A stretch of 6,453 nucleotides of DNA. Origin: Ruaniaceae bacterium. Its GTDB lineage: Bacteria; Actinomycetota; Actinomycetes; Actinomycetales; Actinomycetaceae. The DNA lies in NCBI GenBank assembly GCA_030450655.1, contig JAKDIE010000084.1, forward strand, positions 1-6,453, given 5' to 3'. Positions 4,734-6,453 of the stretch are shown here, one piece after another. The number at the start of each line of letters is the position of its first letter. Positions within the stretch are counted from its first letter, which is position 1. Position numbers and translations under genes: made by a program. The notes beneath the pieces are model-generated. The model was not told the DNA's origin and made no database searches. It was given only the letters and a program-made list of their open reading frames with translations.

Positions 4734-5297
4734 CTACAGGTTCAGGTCCGCCAGGCCGATGGCGTGCAGGTACGTGAGGCCCTCGGCCTCGACCGCCTCC
4801 TTAGCGCCCGTGCCACGGTCCACGACGACGGCGCACGCCACCACCTCCGCTCCCGCCTCGCGTAGGGCGCGCACGGCCTCGAGAACGGAACCTCCGGTGG
4901 TGGAGGTGTCCTCCACTGCGACCACGCGCCGGCCCACCACGTCCGGGCCCTCGATCCGGCGCTGCATCCCGTGCGCCTTGGACTCCTTGCGCACCACGAA
5001 CGCGTCCACGTCGAGAGCGCGGGAGGCTGCGGCGTGCATGATGGCCGTGGCCACAGGGTCCGCGCCGAGCGTGAGCCCCCCGACGGCGTCGATCTCACCC
5101 GGGCCGAAGCCGTGCTCGTCCAGCAGATCGAGCATCACGTGGCCGATCAGCGGGCCCGCCTCGTGGTGGAGGGTGGCGCGGCGCATGTCCACGTAGTAAT
5201 CGGACTCCCTGCCGGAGGCGAGGGTGACCTTGCCGCGGACCACCGCCAGTTCGTTGACGAGCTCGGCGAGGCGCTGGCGATGGGTGTCGTTGGTCAT
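4734..5297 (-). CDS. pyrE: Orotate phosphoribosyltransferase
   Basis: Joins orotate to 5-phosphoribosyl 1-diphosphate (PRPP) to give orotidine 5'-monophosphate, the fifth step of de novo pyrimidine synthesis, in the cytosol as a dimer. At 187 residues it has the normal bacterial length. Visible signatures are LASGRESDYYVDMR (26-39) near the N-terminus; GGLTLGADPVA (73-83); the flexible catalytic loop RKESKAHG (103-110), with Lys104, Lys107 and His109; and the PRPP-binding motif VVAVEDTSTTGGS (125-137), with the acidic pair Glu129-Asp130. Nothing essential is missing. The ATG at 5297 has no Shine-Dalgarno site but follows TAACCT by 6 nt, so it is probably leaderless. It shares direction with the SDR gene upstream, 52 bp away, but its own promoter-like box argues for separate transcription. 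No pyrR-type leader or attenuator is visible. Confidence 0.96.
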   Translation of the reverse strand: MTNDTHRQRLAELVNELAVVRGKVTLASGRESDYYVDMRRATLHHEAGPLIGHVMLDLLDEHGFGPGEIDAVGGLTLGADPVATAIMHAAASRALDVDAFVVRKESKAHGMQRRIEGPDVVGRRVVAVEDTSTTGGSVLEAVRALREAGAEVVACAVVVDRGTGAKEAVEAEGLTYLHAIGLADLNL

Positions 5298-5303
5298 GCA
5301 CCG

Positions 5304-5309
5304 AGGTTA
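5304..5309 (-). promoter_or_regulatory. -10 box of the leaderless pyrE promoter
   Basis: TAACCT on the minus strand fits TANNNT and ends 6 nt before the pyrE ATG at 5297. The intervening CGGTGC carries no ribosome site. The -35 region is GC-rich without a clear hexamer. Confidence 0.6.
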
Positions 5310-5349
5310 CGACACTGCGGGCACTCTCCGGGGCCGCGGTCCGCGCGCG

Positions 5350-6126
5350 TCAGGTCCGTTGGCGCGAATGCGAGCGTGATCCCGCAACGGCGCGGACCAC
5401 CGAGCGCGGCAGCGCCTGCAACCCGGCGTTCAGCACGCGGTACTTCCAGCCGGGCACGCAGAGGACCTCGCCGCGGCGCACCGCCGCGAGGGAGTCCTCA
5501 ACCACCTGCTCGGCGCTCAACCACACCCACGCCGGCCAGACGTCCGTGCGCATCTTCGCGGCGCTGTGGAACTCGGTGCGCACGAGGCCGGGCAGGACGG
5601 CGGTGGCCGTGACGTGCGTGCCCTCGAGTTCGGTGGCCAGGCCCTCCGTGAACGCGCGCACCCACGCCTTGTGCGCGGAGTAGCTTCCGAGAGTCATGTT
5701 CTGCGCCATGGATGAGACGTTCAGGATCGCCCCGTGGCCGCGCCGCGTCATCGCGTCCACCGCACTCTTCGAAAGCATCAGCACCGCGCGCACCATCACG
5801 TTGAGGCCGCGCTCCTCCTGCAGCAGCGTCCCCTCGGCGAACCGCTGCTTCAACCCGAACCCAGCGTTGTTGACGAGCAGACCGACTGGAGGGGCGTCGT
5901 CGTCGGCGATACGGCGGGACACCTTCAGCACGTCCAGGCGGCGATTCAGGTCCACGGCGAGGACCTCCACGGTCACTCCCGTGACCGCGCGGAGCTGCTC
6001 GGCGAGCGATTCGAGGCGGTCCTTGCGGCGCGCCACGAGGATCACGTTGTGCCCGGCGCCGGCGAGCTGCCAGGCGTACTCGAGGCCCAGCCCGGCCGAG
6101 GCGCCGGTGATCAGTGCAGTTCCCAC
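5350..6126 (-). CDS. Short-chain dehydrogenase/reductase (classical SDR)
   Basis: NAD(P)-dependent oxidoreductase of the classical SDR superfamily, 258 residues. The Rossmann glycine motif is TGASAGLG (7-14); basic Arg33-Arg34 after the second strand suggest NADP(H); Asp59 follows strand 3; NNAG is at 86-89. The catalytic tetrad is complete: Asn109, Ser138 or Ser139, Tyr149 and Lys153 (YSAHK). LPGLVRTEF (178-186) is the usual post-catalytic loop. The substrate cannot be predicted. The C-terminus ends in an Arg/Ser-rich tail. The GTG at 6126 starts exactly at the first beta strand (MGTALITGAS), and TAGGCT lies 6 nt before it, consistent with a leaderless mRNA; the GGGGA next to the GTG is too close to act as a Shine-Dalgarno site. 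It points towards pyrE, 52 bp downstream, with no functional link evident. Confidence 0.92.
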   Translation of the reverse strand: MGTALITGASAGLGLEYAWQLAGAGHNVILVARRKDRLESLAEQLRAVTGVTVEVLAVDLNRRLDVLKVSRRIADDDAPPVGLLVNNAGFGLKQRFAEGTLLQEERGLNVMVRAVLMLSKSAVDAMTRRGHGAILNVSSMAQNMTLGSYSAHKAWVRAFTEGLATELEGTHVTATAVLPGLVRTEFHSAAKMRTDVWPAWVWLSAEQVVEDSLAAVRRGEVLCVPGWKYRVLNAGLQALPRSVVRAVAGSRSHSRQRT

Positions 6127-6132
6127 TCCCCG

Positions 6133-6138
6133 AGCCTA
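6133..6138 (-). promoter_or_regulatory. -10 box of the leaderless SDR promoter
   Basis: TAGGCT on the minus strand fits TANNNT and ends 6 nt before the GTG at 6126. Just upstream, CGGGCG (6142-6147) and CGCCCG (6155-6160) form a 6-bp inverted repeat over the spacer, a possible but weak operator. Confidence 0.55.
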
Positions 6139-6160
6139 TCGCGGGCGCCGTGGTCGCCCG

Positions 6161-6288
6161 GAAAGCGGCAAAATACGCAGGCTCGATCGCGATTCTTCCG
6201 AAAACACGCTTCTGAGAGCATCGAGACGTACTTTTTTGCCGGCCTGGGAGCCTGCCTCGGATTCTGCGGATTCGCGCTTCCAGCCCTT
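6161..6288. other. Gene-free, more AT-rich spacer upstream of the SDR gene
   Basis: No believable gene was found on either strand from 6127 to the window end. About 6161-6240 is visibly richer in A and T than the rest, with AAAATAC near 6170, AAAAC near 6200 and a T6 run at 6232-6237. CTCGAT (6182-6187) and ATCGAG (6220-6225) are an inverted pair around a 32-nt loop, followed 6 nt later by the T-run; that gap is too long for a standard intrinsic terminator. Beyond 6241 the sequence becomes degraded repeat. Confidence 0.4.
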
Positions 6289-6352
6289 CGTCGTCCTGCG
6301 CGCAGTCGCTGGATCCAGGACGCCACACCCTTTGTCATCCCGCGCCACCCAA
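6289..6352 (+). repeat. Degenerate fragments of the dispersed repeat
   Basis: CGTCGTCCTGCGCG at 6289-6302 followed by GGATCCAGGACGCC (6311-6324) is a left-half fragment. CCCTTTGTCATCCCGCGCC (6328-6346) is an inverted right terminus, matching the complement of GACAAAGGG in the 2593-2601 copy. The pieces are truncated and joined directly to the intact copy that follows. Confidence 0.6.
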
Positions 6353-6353
6353 C

Positions 6354-6453
6354 CCTCGTCATCCTGCGCGCCAGTCGCAGGATCCAGGACGCCTCAGTTA
6401 GGTGAGGATCCTGGGCCTGGATTCTGCGACTCCGGCTACGCCTCCGCGCAGAA
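6354..6453 (+). repeat. Dispersed palindromic repeat, copy C (cut by window end)
   Basis: Best-preserved copy, matching 2492-2591 with roughly eight differences by eye. The left part GTCATCCTGCGCG and the right part CGCGCAGAA are complementary termini. GGATCCAGG (6380-6388) faces CCTGGATTC (6416-6424), and CCTCA (6392-6396) faces TGAGG (6403-6407) around a GTTAGG loop. The whole can fold as a single long interrupted hairpin. The right terminus continues past the window. Confidence 0.85.

Noticed and set aside
5498..6328. Minus-strand frame of 276 codons overlapping the SDR gene in another frame
   Set aside because: It is an Arg/Pro/Gly-rich out-of-frame reading of the SDR gene, which has all its catalytic motifs in its own frame.

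Overview
The window is GC-rich chromosomal DNA with GTG starts, GGAGG ribosome sites and apparent leaderless promoters. Its proteins look actinobacterial: a short class II aldolase, the GPWPGG/RYRYW type of TrmH methyltransferase, and PyrE. An actinomycete of the Actinomycetales/Micrococcales kind is the best guess; the genus cannot be read from the sequence. TrmH-type methyltransferase, pyrE and fba genes lie near one another in several actinobacteria (from memory, including Mycobacterium), so the core looks vertically inherited rather than mobile.

Layout, left to right: a fragmented dispersed repeat (1-110); a terminator and fbaA on the minus strand (fructose-1,6-bisphosphate aldolase, 166-1185); a divergent gene for a three-helix membrane protein resembling DUF202/YidH (1337-1699); a convergent minus-strand SpoU/TrmH-family RNA methyltransferase gene (1679-2362) that overlaps it by 21 bp and begins in a 12-bp tandem repeat; a repeat-filled gap (about 2490-2700); a strong hairpin terminator and minus-strand lemA (2773-3585); a divergent CDF-family transporter gene (3789-4706); and, convergent with it, minus-strand pyrE (4734-5297) and a short-chain dehydrogenase gene (5350-6126). 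The last 165 bases again hold the dispersed repeat.

The genes do not form one pathway. They are housekeeping genes (glycolysis/gluconeogenesis, pyrimidine synthesis, RNA modification) mixed with membrane proteins, mostly as single transcription units. Two start-site types stand out. fbaA and lemA have GGAGG exactly 5 nt before the start. Four others (the DUF202-like gene, the CDF gene, pyrE and the SDR gene) have TANNNT exactly 6 nt before the start codon and no usable Shine-Dalgarno site, which is the pattern of leaderless mRNAs.

No defence system, CRISPR array, transposase, prophage gene or RNA gene was seen. The most notable non-coding signals are the leaderless start pattern, an approximately 100-bp imperfectly palindromic dispersed repeat present in three intergenic regions, the GTG-bearing tandem repeat at the methyltransferase start, and the degenerate metal site in the CDF-like transporter.
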